A stretch of DNA of 64,000 nt from Sediminicola sp. YIK13 (GTDB lineage Bacteria > Bacteroidota > Bacteroidia > Flavobacteriales > Flavobacteriaceae). The stretch is taken from the NCBI RefSeq assembly GCF_001430825.1, contig NZ_CP010535.1, positions 2,274,501 through 2,338,500 on the forward strand, written 5' to 3'. Under the pieces are notes generated by a model. That model worked only from the letters and a program-made list of their open reading frames with translations. It had not been told where the DNA came from and ran no database searches. The translations under genes and the position numbers were made by a program. Shown here in pieces: positions 14,861 to 23,784 of the stretch (its first letter is position 1; every line of letters starts with the position of its first letter).

Positions 14861-17800
14861 TTAATTCAACCTGAAATGCACATCCTTACTTTCCAATTCC
14901 AGCAATAGTTCCGTTGATATCTGTACTTTTTGCTTTCTACAATTTAAACTCACTTTGATCTCCTCTTCCATTTCATATACTACAAAACTCAAAGGATGAC
15001 TTCCCTGGTGGGATACCAAAGTATCCTTCAATTCATAGATCTGCTGCTCCTTGAGTTTTCCTATATCCAGTTTAATGGTCAGCTTACGGGCATAAGTTTC
15101 CATAACATCCTGAAGCATCATTACCGTGTTGTACTGCAAACGAGGATCACCTTTCTTCCCGGTATCCCTATTGGTCCAACCTTCCTTAACATACAACTTA
15201 AAAAAAGCAAAGGAATTGATCATTAAAAAGTGCCTGTACTTAAGGTATTCCTCCCCGAATATTCGAAACTCATAGGAATCTGTATAATCCTCCAGTATAA
15301 AGGAGGCCCAGCCCTTTCCATTTTTAGAGATCCTGTGCTGCACATCCGATATCACCCCTGCCAGGGCAAGTTCCCTACCCACAAAGGCTTCCATTTGATG
15401 TATATTGGAGATGGTGGCATTGCAAAACGAATTCATTTCGGTCCTAAAATCGTCCAAGGGGTGTCCGGAGATATAGATCCCGACCACCTCTTTTTCCCGT
15501 CTCAGCTTTTCCATGGTTCCCCATTCCTCACAGGGTGGAACCACGGGTTCAGGTATCTGTACCTCACTGGCCTCTCCAAAAAGACTGACTTGGGAGGAAT
15601 TCTCGCTTTCTTGAAATTTGGCACCATATTTTATGACCTTCTCCAAAAAGGTAATTCCGTCCCCGTCATCGTGAAAGTATTGAGCACGATGGGTGTCCCC
15701 AAAAGAATCAAATCCCCCTGCGAGTGTTAGGTTCTCAAAAGCTTTTTTATTTGCCGCCCTTAGATCTATTCGTTTGGTCAGGTCGAAGACCGACTTAAAC
15801 CTGCCTTCCTCTTTTCTGTTCTCCACGATGGTTTCAACAGCACCACGGCCCACACCTTTGATAGCACCCATCCCAAAACGCACTGCATTTTGGTCGTTCA
15901 CGGCAAACTTGTAGTAGGATTCGTTCACATCTGGGCCCAATACTTCCAAGCCCATTCGTTTACACTCCTCCATAAAGAAGGTCACCTGCTTAATGTCGTT
16001 CATGTTGTTGGACAGTACCGCCGCCATATATTCTGCAGGGTAATGCGCCTTTAAATAGGCCGTTTGATAGGCTATATAGGCATAACAAGTAGAGTGACTC
16101 TTGTTAAACGCATAAGAAGCAAATGCCTCCCAATCTTTCCAAATTTTTTCAAGAACATCCCTTGGATGGCCTTTCTTTTCACCACCGTCCAAAAACTGTG
16201 GTTTCAACTTTTCAAGTAAGGCAAAGATCTTTTTACCCATTGCTTTTCTCAGTACATCTGCATCACCTTTAGAGAAACCTGCCAATTTTTGAGACAACAA
16301 CATCACCTGCTCCTGGTAAACAGTAATACCGTAAGTTTCCTTTAGGTATTCCTCCATATCGGCCAGATCATAGGTGATCTCTTCCCGTCCGTGCTTACGG
16401 GCAATAAAACTGGGGATATATTCCATCGGCCCCGGTCTGTACAGGGCGTTCATGGCAATAAGGTCATCAAAAACCGTTGGCTTTAGGTCTTTCATATGTT
16501 TCTGCATTCCCACAGATTCATACTGGAAAACCCCTACCGTATCCCCTCTCTGGAAAAGCTCATAGGTCTTCTCATCATCCAAGGGAAAATCATCCGGGAC
16601 CAACGTTATCCCATGCTTGGCCTTGACAATTTTTACGGTATCCTTGATCAGGGTCAAGGTCTTCAGTCCCAAGAAATCCATCTTCAACAACCCTGCGCTT
16701 TCTACCACAGAGTTGTCAAATTGCGTCACATAAAGATCCGAGTCTTTTGCGGTGGCCACAGGAACGAACTTTGTAATATCATCAGGGGTAATGATTACCC
16801 CACAGGCATGGATTCCGGTATTCCGGACAGATCCTTCCAAAATACGGGCCATTTTCAGGGTCTGTGCCTCCAGATCATCCCCTTCGGCAATGTTCAAGAG
16901 CTCATGGACCTTCTCCAGTTCTTCTGCCCTAAATTTCTTTTTCAGATCAGCCTCGCTCACCCCGAATATCTTGCTCAACTTAGACATCGTAGGTATGAGC
17001 TTTGCTATCCTATCGGCATCCATCAATGGCAGATCCAGCACCCTTGCGGTATCACGGATAGAGGACTTTGCCGCCATGGTACCATAGGTGATGATCTGGG
17101 CCACTTGGTTGGCGCCATATTTATTGATTACATAGTCCATTACTCGCCCACGACCCTCATCATCAAAATCGATATCAATATCGGGCATGGACACCCTGTC
17201 TGGATTTAGGAACCGCTCAAAAAGCAGATCGTACTTTAATGGGTCAATATTGGTAATGGTCAGGCAGTAGGCCACTACAGATCCTGCTGCAGATCCACGA
17301 CCGGGCCCTACGGATACATCCATATTTCTTGCCTCACGGATAAAATCTTCCGTAATCAGGAAATATCCCGGATACCCAGAATTCTCTATGGTCTGCAACT
17401 CAAAATCTATCCTTTCCCGAATGACATCCGTTATTTCCGGGTATCTTTTTTTGGCCCCTTCATAGGTGATATGACGCAAATAGGCATTTTCACCCCTATT
17501 GCCCCCATCGGCCTCGTCCTCAGCTACTTTAAATTCGTCAGGAATACTGAACTTGGGCAAAAGAACATCCCTTGCCAATTCATAGGATTCTATTTTATTG
17601 ACTACTTCCTGTATGTTCAAAATGGTCTCCGGCAGATCCTTGAAGATTTCCTTCATTTCGTCGGACGACTTAAAATAGTACTCCTGATTAGGGAGTCCGT
17701 ATCTATAGCCCCTACCGCGACCTATAGGTGTTGCCTGTTTTTCTCCGTCTTTTACGCACAACAGAACATCATGGGCATCAGCATCTTCTTTGGCGCAATA

Positions 17801-19246
17801 ATAGGTGTTGTTGGTAGCTACCATTTTGACCTGATGTTTTCTGGCCAGCTCTACCAATACTTGGTTCACCCTATCCTCATCTTCTTGGCCATGGCGCATG
17901 ATTTCCATATACAGATCATCCCCAAATTGCTCCTTCCACCATACCAAAGCTTCTTCTGCCTGGTTCTCACCAACGTTCAATACCTTGGAGGGAACTTCTC
18001 CGTACAAGTTACCGGTTAGCACAATGATATCTTCTTTGTACTGTTCTATGACCTTTTTATCGATACGGGGCACGTAATAGAACCCATCGGTATAAGCGAT
18101 GGACGACATTTTTGACAGATTGTGGTAGCCGTTCTTGTTTTTCGCCAAGAGCACGATCTGGTATCCGTAGTCTTTTACATTTTTATTATTATGATCCTCA
18201 CAAACAAAAAATTCACACCCCAAAATAGGCTTCATTTCCCTTTCCAGCGCCGGCTCCCCATTTTCCAAGGCTTCAGCATTCTTGGCCTTAGCTTTGGTAT
18301 TTTGGGCCTTTACCTCCTTTACAAAATGAAAGGCCCCCATCATATTGGCATGATCCGTAAGGGCCACAGCAGGCATATTGTTGTCTGCGGCAGATCGCAC
18401 TAGATCGGCAATGGAGATGGTGGATTGAAGGACCGAGAACTGGGAATGGTTGTGCAGATGCACAAATTCGGTGTCCGAAAGGACCGCAATGTTTTCTTTT
18501 ATTTCCTCCTTGGAAATCTCCACCGTTTCATTGAGGCCCAATTGGTCCGCAATTTTCTTGGAGGCTTTTTTGAGGTTGATATGATTTAGGCCTATAAGTT
18601 GTATCTCCTTAGGGTTCGCCTCTGAGAAATTTTTAAAATAATTGGCGGGCACATCCAATTGCTCCACGGTGTACTCCTGCCTGCGGACCAACTCCAAAAA
18701 ACAACGGGTGGTAGCTTCCACATCCGCGGTGGCATTATGGGCTTCTCCAAAAGGCTCCCCAAAAAGATACTGATGAAGTTCTGTGAGGGTGGGCAGCTTA
18801 AATTTTCCTCCCCTACCTCCAGGAATCTGACATAATTTGGCCGTATGTTCGGTACAAGTATCTAGGACCGGCAGTTCCTGTAATGGGTTTTCCACCTGTA
18901 ACCTATGAAATTCTGCCCCCATGATGTTCAGGTCAAAACCTACATTTTGTCCTACAATAAACTTTGTTTTGGACATGGCCACATTGAATTTCCCCAATAC
19001 TTCCGCCAAAGAAATGCCTTTTTCCTGCGCCAATTCCGTGGATATCCCATGTATCTGTTCGGCATCATAAGGTATATTGAACCCATCTGGCCGAACCAAA
19101 TAATCCTGATGCTCCACCAGGTTCCCCATCTCATCATGCAATTGCCAAGCTATCTGTATGCAACGCGGCCAGTTATCCGTATCGGTTATTGGAGCGTTCC
19201 ATCGCTTGGGCAATCCGGTGGTTTCCGTATCAAAAATCAGGTACAT
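14861..19246 (-). CDS. dnaE: DNA polymerase III alpha with fused DnaQ exonuclease domain
   Basis: The replicative polymerase, 1461 residues, about 300 longer than E. coli DnaE. The extra N-terminus (about 1-215) is a DEDD exonuclease: FDTETTGLP, GQNVGFDLNIMG and HNATADVEATTRC supply the acidic residues. A PHP domain follows from about 265 (HLHNHSQFS, LTDHANMMG), though its later motif reads TNNTYY where the family has TND-x-HY, so its metal site may be incomplete. The palm carries the catalytic MPDIDIDFDD, and helix-hairpin-helix and OB parts follow. Proofreading in cis is usual for flavobacteria. A second, shorter DnaE lies at 38264. Confidence 0.96.
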   Translation of the reverse strand: MYLIFDTETTGLPKRWNAPITDTDNWPRCIQIAWQLHDEMGNLVEHQDYLVRPDGFNIPYDAEQIHGISTELAQEKGISLAEVLGKFNVAMSKTKFIVGQNVGFDLNIMGAEFHRLQVENPLQELPVLDTCTEHTAKLCQIPGGRGGKFKLPTLTELHQYLFGEPFGEAHNATADVEATTRCFLELVRRQEYTVEQLDVPANYFKNFSEANPKEIQLIGLNHINLKKASKKIADQLGLNETVEISKEEIKENIAVLSDTEFVHLHNHSQFSVLQSTISIADLVRSAADNNMPAVALTDHANMMGAFHFVKEVKAQNTKAKAKNAEALENGEPALEREMKPILGCEFFVCEDHNNKNVKDYGYQIVLLAKNKNGYHNLSKMSSIAYTDGFYYVPRIDKKVIEQYKEDIIVLTGNLYGEVPSKVLNVGENQAEEALVWWKEQFGDDLYMEIMRHGQEDEDRVNQVLVELARKHQVKMVATNNTYYCAKEDADAHDVLLCVKDGEKQATPIGRGRGYRYGLPNQEYYFKSSDEMKEIFKDLPETILNIQEVVNKIESYELARDVLLPKFSIPDEFKVAEDEADGGNRGENAYLRHITYEGAKKRYPEITDVIRERIDFELQTIENSGYPGYFLITEDFIREARNMDVSVGPGRGSAAGSVVAYCLTITNIDPLKYDLLFERFLNPDRVSMPDIDIDFDDEGRGRVMDYVINKYGANQVAQIITYGTMAAKSSIRDTARVLDLPLMDADRIAKLIPTMSKLSKIFGVSEADLKKKFRAEELEKVHELLNIAEGDDLEAQTLKMARILEGSVRNTGIHACGVIITPDDITKFVPVATAKDSDLYVTQFDNSVVESAGLLKMDFLGLKTLTLIKDTVKIVKAKHGITLVPDDFPLDDEKTYELFQRGDTVGVFQYESVGMQKHMKDLKPTVFDDLIAMNALYRPGPMEYIPSFIARKHGREEITYDLADMEEYLKETYGITVYQEQVMLLSQKLAGFSKGDADVLRKAMGKKIFALLEKLKPQFLDGGEKKGHPRDVLEKIWKDWEAFASYAFNKSHSTCYAYIAYQTAYLKAHYPAEYMAAVLSNNMNDIKQVTFFMEECKRMGLEVLGPDVNESYYKFAVNDQNAVRFGMGAIKGVGRGAVETIVENRKEEGRFKSVFDLTKRIDLRAANKKAFENLTLAGGFDSFGDTHRAQYFHDDGDGITFLEKVIKYGAKFQESENSSQVSLFGEASEVQIPEPVVPPCEEWGTMEKLRREKEVVGIYISGHPLDDFRTEMNSFCNATISNIHQMEAFVGRELALAGVISDVQHRISKNGKGWASFILEDYTDSYEFRIFGEEYLKYRHFLMINSFAFFKLYVKEGWTNRDTGKKGDPRLQYNTVMMLQDVMETYARKLTIKLDIGKLKEQQIYELKDTLVSHQGSHPLSFVVYEMEEEIKVSLNCRKQKVQISTELLLELESKDVHFRLN

Positions 19247-19344
19247 AGTGCGGGTTTATCTCATGGGCATTGAAGTGGTAAATTTAAGAAAATACAACCT
19301 AGTTATGAAGCCCATTTATTAGTAGTTATCAACGGTACAAATCA

Positions 19345-19377
19345 CAAAAAAAACAGATGTTGCCATCTGGTTTTTTT
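19345..19377. terminator. bidirectional terminator
   Basis: CAGATG-TTGC-CATCTG with a T-run on each strand (T7 on plus, T8 on minus). On the minus strand it ends the gene at 19403 and insulates dnaE from it. Confidence 0.8.
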
Positions 19378-19402
19378 ACTGGTTAAGATCTATGTTTTGT
19401 TC

Positions 19403-19870
19403 CTATGCCATATGTTCATGGATATTGGCCACAGTTAAGGACGATTCAATGGCATCCCTTTGACGCATCAACATACTTTCAGTGGAGGGTGGTAACCCCA
19501 TATCTTTATCTTTAATAATTTCATTATATTCCTCTAGACTAGCCCTTTCTCCTCGCTCAATTTCTTCCAACAGCTTTTCATTTTCGTTTGAGGAAATTGC
19601 AGATCTTAGATCCATCCATGCCCTGTGAAGGTTTCCTGAGATACTGCCTTCTTTGTTTGGCAATTCTCCATACTGTAATATTTCTTTCTTTAATTCGTGC
19701 CCAAATGCTGCACGCTGCTCGGCCCGGTCATTGAGAAATTTCTTGGTGGTTACATTATCAATTTTATCTTGGGCCAACTTAAATCCCTTCTCGGCATCGT
19801 ATGTCTTTTCCAATAAATCATTTAATCTGTTTGAAATTTTTTCTGAATACTTCATATTATCTCTCTTCAT
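19403..19870 (-). CDS. PA2169-type four-helix bundle protein (DUF2383)
   Basis: A 155-residue, fully helical protein with charged heptad-like spacing. ISNRLNDLLEKTYDAEKGF at the start, FLNDRAEQRAAFGHEL in the middle and ERGERASLEEYNEIIKD near the end match the ferritin-like PA2169/DUF2383 family found in stress-related clusters. No clear di-iron ligand set can be assigned by eye. ATG at 19855, five codons later, is an equally good start. It has its own terminator at 19345. Function unknown; members tend to occur with general stress genes. Confidence 0.82.
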   Translation of the reverse strand: MKRDNMKYSEKISNRLNDLLEKTYDAEKGFKLAQDKIDNVTTKKFLNDRAEQRAAFGHELKKEILQYGELPNKEGSISGNLHRAWMDLRSAISSNENEKLLEEIERGERASLEEYNEIIKDKDMGLPPSTESMLMRQRDAIESSLTVANIHEHMA

Positions 19871-20033
19871 TTTAAGTCAATTATTTATGTCAATGTCTTT
19901 CACTGACACTCCTCTCAAGTTAAAAGATAAAGACTCTTATCCAAGTAAAGTCATAGGTTTAGCCCAACTTTAACAAGATTTCTTAAAGCATGTTAAGAGT
20001 TTTGTCCCTAAAATTGAATTTTAGTTCAATTTC

Positions 20034-20066
20034 TTGATAACCACATAAAAAGAAATATTATATTTG
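20034..20066 (+). promoter_or_regulatory. rpsP promoter
   Basis: TTG at 20034-20036 and TATATTTG at 20059-20066 fit the -33/-7 pattern with a slightly long spacer of 22 bases. Transcription from about 20073 leaves a 5' leader of some 70 bases, which contains the direct-looking run CTAGCGAACAAAAGAATTAATAA but no regulatory structure that I can define. Confidence 0.7.
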
Positions 20067-20140
20067 CACCCGCTTAGGACAGACCTAGCGAACAAAAGAA
20101 TTAATAATCAAGGGTCGGGCACCCTACAAATTAATGTGAT

Positions 20141-20695
20141 ATGCCAGTAAAAATTAGATTACAAAGACACGGTAAAAAAGGAAAACCATTCTATTGGGTA
20201 GTAGCTGCGGATTCTCGCGCGAAGAGAGATGGTAAGTATTTGGAAAAATTGGGAATCTATAACCCAAACACCAACCCTGCAACAATTGAACTTAATGTAG
20301 ACAGCGCTGTAACCTGGTTACAGAATGGCGCACAACCAACTGAGACAGCTGGTAGAATCCTTTCTTACAAAGGAGCTCTCCTAAAAAATCATTTGGCTGG
20401 TGGTGTTCGTAAAGGTGCATTGACAGAAGAACAAGCTGAAGAAAAATTCAACGCTTGGTTGGCTCAAAAAGAAGAAATCGTTACAAACAAAGTAGGTGGC
20501 TTGGATAAAGCTAAAGAAGAAGCTAAGGCTAAGGCTTTGGAAGCTGAAAAAGCTGTAAGTGATAAGCGTGCTGCTGAAGCTGCTGCTGCACTTGCTCCAG
20601 AAGTTGAAGAAGTTGCTGAAGAAGAAGCTACTGAACCAGCTGCAGAAGAAACTGCTGCTCCTGCTTCTGACGAAGCTGCTACGGAAGAAAAATAA
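20141..20695 (+). CDS. rpsP: 30S ribosomal protein S16 with acidic Ala/Glu tail
   Basis: Component of the small subunit, needed for 30S assembly. Residues 1-80 are a standard S16 ([32 protein letters not shown]). The protein is 184 residues, about twice the usual bacterial length: from about residue 110 it becomes a Lys/Glu/Ala-rich segment, and the last 40 residues are nearly all Glu, Ala and Thr ([20 protein letters not shown]). Long S16 tails are known in Bacteroidota. rimM follows after 15 bases in one operon, the classical rpsP-rimM order. The L25 gene in this window has a similar tail. Confidence 0.97.
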   Translation: MPVKIRLQRHGKKGKPFYWVVAADSRAKRDGKYLEKLGIYNPNTNPATIELNVDSAVTWLQNGAQPTETAGRILSYKGALLKNHLAGGVRKGALTEEQAEEKFNAWLAQKEEIVTNKVGGLDKAKEEAKAKALEAEKAVSDKRAAEAAAALAPEVEEVAEEEATEPAAEETAAPASDEAATEEK

Positions 20696-20710
20696 GCTAA
20701 AGATAGAACG

Positions 20711-21238
20711 ATGACAAAGGAAGAGTGTTTCTACCTAGGTAAAATCGTTTCAAAATATAGCTACAAGGGTGAGGTATTGGTGAAAATTGATGCTGATGAA
20801 CCCGAAATTTACGAAAATATGGAATCAGTATTCGTTTCTTTAGGAAACAATCTGGTTCCATTTTTTATTGACAAATGCGTACTCCACAAATCCAGCCTTC
20901 TCCGTATCCGGTTTGAAGAAGTTCAGGATGAGTCCGCAGCAGATAATATCATGGGGTCCGAACTTTACCTTCCTTTAAAATTCCTTCCCAAACTAACCGG
21001 AAATAAATTTTATTACCACGACATTATTGGATTTCGTTTAGAGGATCATGTTCATGGGGACATAGGGATCATACAAGGGGTGAACGATTCTACCTCCCAA
21101 GCTTTGTTCATTGCGAAAAAAGGCAACAAAGAACTGCTCATTCCCATTAATGACGAGATCATCACCAAGGTGGACCGAGACACAAAAACCATCCATGTGA
21201 CTACCCCAGAGGGCTTGGTGGATCTTTATTTAAGTTAA
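20711..21238 (+). CDS. rimM: 16S rRNA processing protein RimM
   Basis: A 175-residue cytoplasmic 30S-maturation factor that binds S19 and the head of the small subunit. The N-terminal barrel (FYLGKIVSKYSYKGEVLVKID) and the C-terminal PRC-barrel (FYYHDIIGFRLEDHVHGDIG, LLIPINDEIITKVD) are in the usual order and length. It follows rpsP by 15 bases and is surely co-transcribed with it. A TATTTTTG -7 element after its stop shows that the next gene can be transcribed independently. Confidence 0.96.
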   Translation: MTKEECFYLGKIVSKYSYKGEVLVKIDADEPEIYENMESVFVSLGNNLVPFFIDKCVLHKSSLLRIRFEEVQDESAADNIMGSELYLPLKFLPKLTGNKFYYHDIIGFRLEDHVHGDIGIIQGVNDSTSQALFIAKKGNKELLIPINDEIITKVDRDTKTIHVTTPEGLVDLYLS

Positions 21239-21261
21239 AAACCCTTCCTTTCACTTTCAAA

Positions 21262-21269
21262 TATTTTTG
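21262..21269 (+). promoter_or_regulatory. -7 element before the SET-domain gene
   Basis: TATTTTTG is an exact TAnnTTTG match. It would give a leader of about 75-80 bases for the gene starting at 21354. Confidence 0.45.
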
Positions 21270-21353
21270 CAACGGTAACATTTGTACTTGTAAAATAATA
21301 GCGAAAACCTACTACTTTTATACTACCTTTAATGGGCTAATTGTTATCAACTA

Positions 21354-21941
21354 ATGATTCATCCTAAAACAGAACTCAGGTTCATCAATAATGAAATCGG
21401 TTATGGCGTAGTAGCCACTGAATTTATTCCAGCGGGCACCATTACTTGGGTTCTGGATAAATTGGATAGGGAATTCACCCAAGATCAGTTGACCGATATG
21501 GACCCCTTATATCAATCCATATTGGACACCTATACTTTTAGGGACAACCAAGGGAAATATATTTTGTGTTGGGACAATGCCCGTTATGTGAACCATAGTT
21601 TTAATTCCAATTGCCTTACCACCGCATATGATTTTGAGGTCGCTATAAGGGATATTCATGCAGGGGAACAGCTGACGGATGATTATGGGTATCTGAACAT
21701 TCCTGAACCATTTGAGGCAGCGGACGAGGGCACCGAAAGAAAGATAGTCTACCCAGACGATCTCTTGAGATACCATAAGACGTGGGACAAAAAACTAATT
21801 GAGGTCTTCCATAAGATCCCAATCATTGATCAACCTTTGCGACCCCTGATTACGCCCAAGCTATGGACGAAAGTAACAGCGATTGCCAATGGTAAAATTC
21901 AAATGGACTCCATTAAAAATAACTACTACAACGGGAAATGA
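21354..21941 (+). CDS. SET domain-containing protein
   Basis: A 195-residue protein with an almost free-standing SET domain, the fold of lysine methyltransferases. The substrate- and AdoMet-binding core is seen as ARYVNHSFNSNCLTT (the N-H-S-x-x-x-N-C motif) and GEQLTDDYGYL, where the Tyr of DDYG is the expected catalytic residue. The start FINNEIGYGVVATEFIPAG is the usual SET-N motif. The C-terminal about 70 residues have no zinc post-SET cysteines. It lies between rimM and trmN6, so ribosomal proteins or translation factors are possible substrates; this is inference from position only. Confidence 0.88.
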   Translation: MIHPKTELRFINNEIGYGVVATEFIPAGTITWVLDKLDREFTQDQLTDMDPLYQSILDTYTFRDNQGKYILCWDNARYVNHSFNSNCLTTAYDFEVAIRDIHAGEQLTDDYGYLNIPEPFEAADEGTERKIVYPDDLLRYHKTWDKKLIEVFHKIPIIDQPLRPLITPKLWTKVTAIANGKIQMDSIKNNYYNGK

Positions 21942-22074
21942 TTTCAAAGTAAAACCATTTATAGCTGTAGCACCTTAAGCATCAAACACCTTCGAATCAT
22001 TTTGGATTAGGAAACAGCACAAAACTTACTTTGAAAGAGCGACGATTATCACGTTTTAGCACGGCACTGTTGCT

Positions 22075-22082
22075 TATCTTTG
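22075..22082 (+). promoter_or_regulatory. -7 element of trmN6 promoter
   Basis: TATCTTTG, exact TAnnTTTG match, about 100 bases upstream of the trmN6 ATG. The gap 21942-22180 otherwise holds nothing I can identify. Confidence 0.5.
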
Positions 22083-22180
22083 CGGTGAAAACCAGCTTAA
22101 ATAGTTCCCTCTTTAAATCAGAATATCACCATTCCAAGCATTAAAAGAAGCACTTTTAGGCTAGGGCAAGGACCACTAAT

Positions 22181-22894
22181 ATGAGTAAACCCTTTCAGTT
22201 TAAACAATTCTCTGTACACCAAGATCAATGTGCCATGAAAATAGGCACAGATGGCGTACTTCTTGGGGCATGGAGCACTATTGATAAAAGGCCTTTTGCC
22301 ATTTTGGATATAGGTTCCGGCACTGGACTTATTGCTTTAATGATGGCCCAACGCAGCGATGCCGATATGATTGATGCCATTGAAATAGACGGGGACGCCT
22401 ATGAACAGAGTGTAGAGAACTTTGAACGTTCTCCCTGGGCAGATCGACTTTATTGTTATCACGCAGGTTTGGATGAATTTGTAGATGAATTGGATGAAAA
22501 GTATGATCTGATCATTTCCAACCCTCCTTTTTATAGTGAAGAGGTTCCGAGTGGCAATGAGGCCCGTGATATGGCCCGCCAAAACAGCTCTTTACCCTTT
22601 GAAGAATTACTGGATGGCGTCAGTAAATTACTGGAAGATGAAGGGCTGTTCTCCACGATCATTCCATTTAAAGAAGAGGAGACCTTCATAAAAATGGCCT
22701 CAAGTTTTAATCTTTACCCTAATAGGGTCACGCGGGTAAAAGGAAACCCAACCGCGGAAATAAAACGCAGTCTATTGGAATTTAGTTTCTCTGAAAATCA
22801 AATGGACATAGGCGAATTGACCATAGAAAAAGCACGCCATGAGTACACTGATGAATATATTGGGCTCACCAAAGATTTTTACCTTAAAATGTAA
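22181..22894 (+). CDS. trmN6: tRNA1(Val) (adenine37-N6)-methyltransferase
   Basis: AdoMet-dependent methyltransferase of the TrmN6/YfiC family, 237 residues. It has motif I (ILDIGSGTGLIALMMAQR), an acidic loop (DAIEIDGDAYEQS) and the N6-adenine signature SNPPFYSEE. The N-terminus FKQFSVHQDQCAMKIGTDGVLLGAW is the typical start of this family. It modifies A37 of tRNA-Val. It is convergent with the DDAH-like gene, whose stop is two bases away, so the two transcripts must overlap at their ends. Confidence 0.93.
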   Translation: MSKPFQFKQFSVHQDQCAMKIGTDGVLLGAWSTIDKRPFAILDIGSGTGLIALMMAQRSDADMIDAIEIDGDAYEQSVENFERSPWADRLYCYHAGLDEFVDELDEKYDLIISNPPFYSEEVPSGNEARDMARQNSSLPFEELLDGVSKLLEDEGLFSTIIPFKEEETFIKMASSFNLYPNRVTRVKGNPTAEIKRSLLEFSFSENQMDIGELTIEKARHEYTDEYIGLTKDFYLKM

Positions 22895-22895
22895 T

Positions 22896-23774
22896 TTAAA
22901 AGCGTCTGCGGAGTGGTCTTGTCAAACAGGTAGGTCCGCCGCCCCCTTTAACACTTATTTCCTCCCCAACATACGTATTTACCTTACAACCAGCATTTAT
23001 TAGCAGGGCTTCGGTTTTTGCATTGCCAGCAACCATAACACAATTTCTTGGGCTAATGGCCAATACATTGCATCCCATAGAATCGAATTCCAATTCAGGG
23101 ACTTCCAACAATTCAAAACCACGATTGAGTAGTTCCTTTCTAAAATGAATAGGAAGCAAAGGAGAATAGACAACGGCCAAATCCTTATCAACGGGGCTAA
23201 AGATCGACATCAAATGAAAAACATCCGATGGCCCCTTATAATGAGGAAGCTCCACTACCAAAACCTTGATCGAAAAAGGGGATAGTAGTTTTTTTAACTG
23301 TTGGATGCCCTCTTCATTGGTACGGTAGGAGTGGCCCACTGCCAAGGTGGACTCATCTAGCCAAGCCACATCACCTCCCTCTAGAGTGCCAGGAGCTTCG
23401 ATTTTTCCTAAAATTTGGATATTATTTTTTTGGTAGGTCGCTTCTTGTACTTTGGGTTCGTAAATTCTTCTTTCCTTTCCCATTCGACAAAGGATCATCC
23501 CAAAATTAGTAACTATGGCCGCATCCCGAGTATAAATAGCATCCATGGAAACATCAGAATCTCCAGGCTGTAACAGTACGGTTGCACAAGTAGACTTTAT
23601 AAGGCCTTCAAAATTGGAAAACTCAACTTCTGCCTTTAGATAATCTGGTTTGGAGAGATAATTAAGTGATTTCCATTCCCTTTCCAGTTTATGCTCATCA
23701 ACAAATGCATTTGATATTGAATTGATCAACACCATATCAAGTTCATGATATTCCGAATGACACGTATATTCCAT
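22896..23774 (-). CDS. dimethylarginine dimethylaminohydrolase/arginine deiminase-family enzyme
   Basis: A 292-residue guanidino-modifying enzyme of the DDAH/amidinotransferase fold. The pieces of the active site are present: APGTLEGGDVAWLD (acidic residues), PSDVFHLMSIF (general-base His) and the terminal GGGGPTC283LTRPL (nucleophilic Cys). The size fits DDAH, which turns methylated arginines into citrulline and dimethyl- or methylamine, better than arginine deiminase (about 400 aa). It starts 10 bases after the AdiC-like permease stop, so transporter and hydrolase form an operon. The exact guanidino substrate is not decided by the sequence. Confidence 0.85.
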   Translation of the reverse strand: MEYTCHSEYHELDMVLINSISNAFVDEHKLEREWKSLNYLSKPDYLKAEVEFSNFEGLIKSTCATVLLQPGDSDVSMDAIYTRDAAIVTNFGMILCRMGKERRIYEPKVQEATYQKNNIQILGKIEAPGTLEGGDVAWLDESTLAVGHSYRTNEEGIQQLKKLLSPFSIKVLVVELPHYKGPSDVFHLMSIFSPVDKDLAVVYSPLLPIHFRKELLNRGFELLEVPELEFDSMGCNVLAISPRNCVMVAGNAKTEALLINAGCKVNTYVGEEISVKGGGGPTCLTRPLRRRF

Positions 23775-23784
23775 ACAACAGTTG

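Noticed and set aside
16496-17209. 237-codon plus-strand open frame inside dnaE
   Set aside because: It lies antisense to the conserved palm/PHP part of DnaE, has no family likeness and a His/Gln/Ile-rich composition typical of an antisense shadow.
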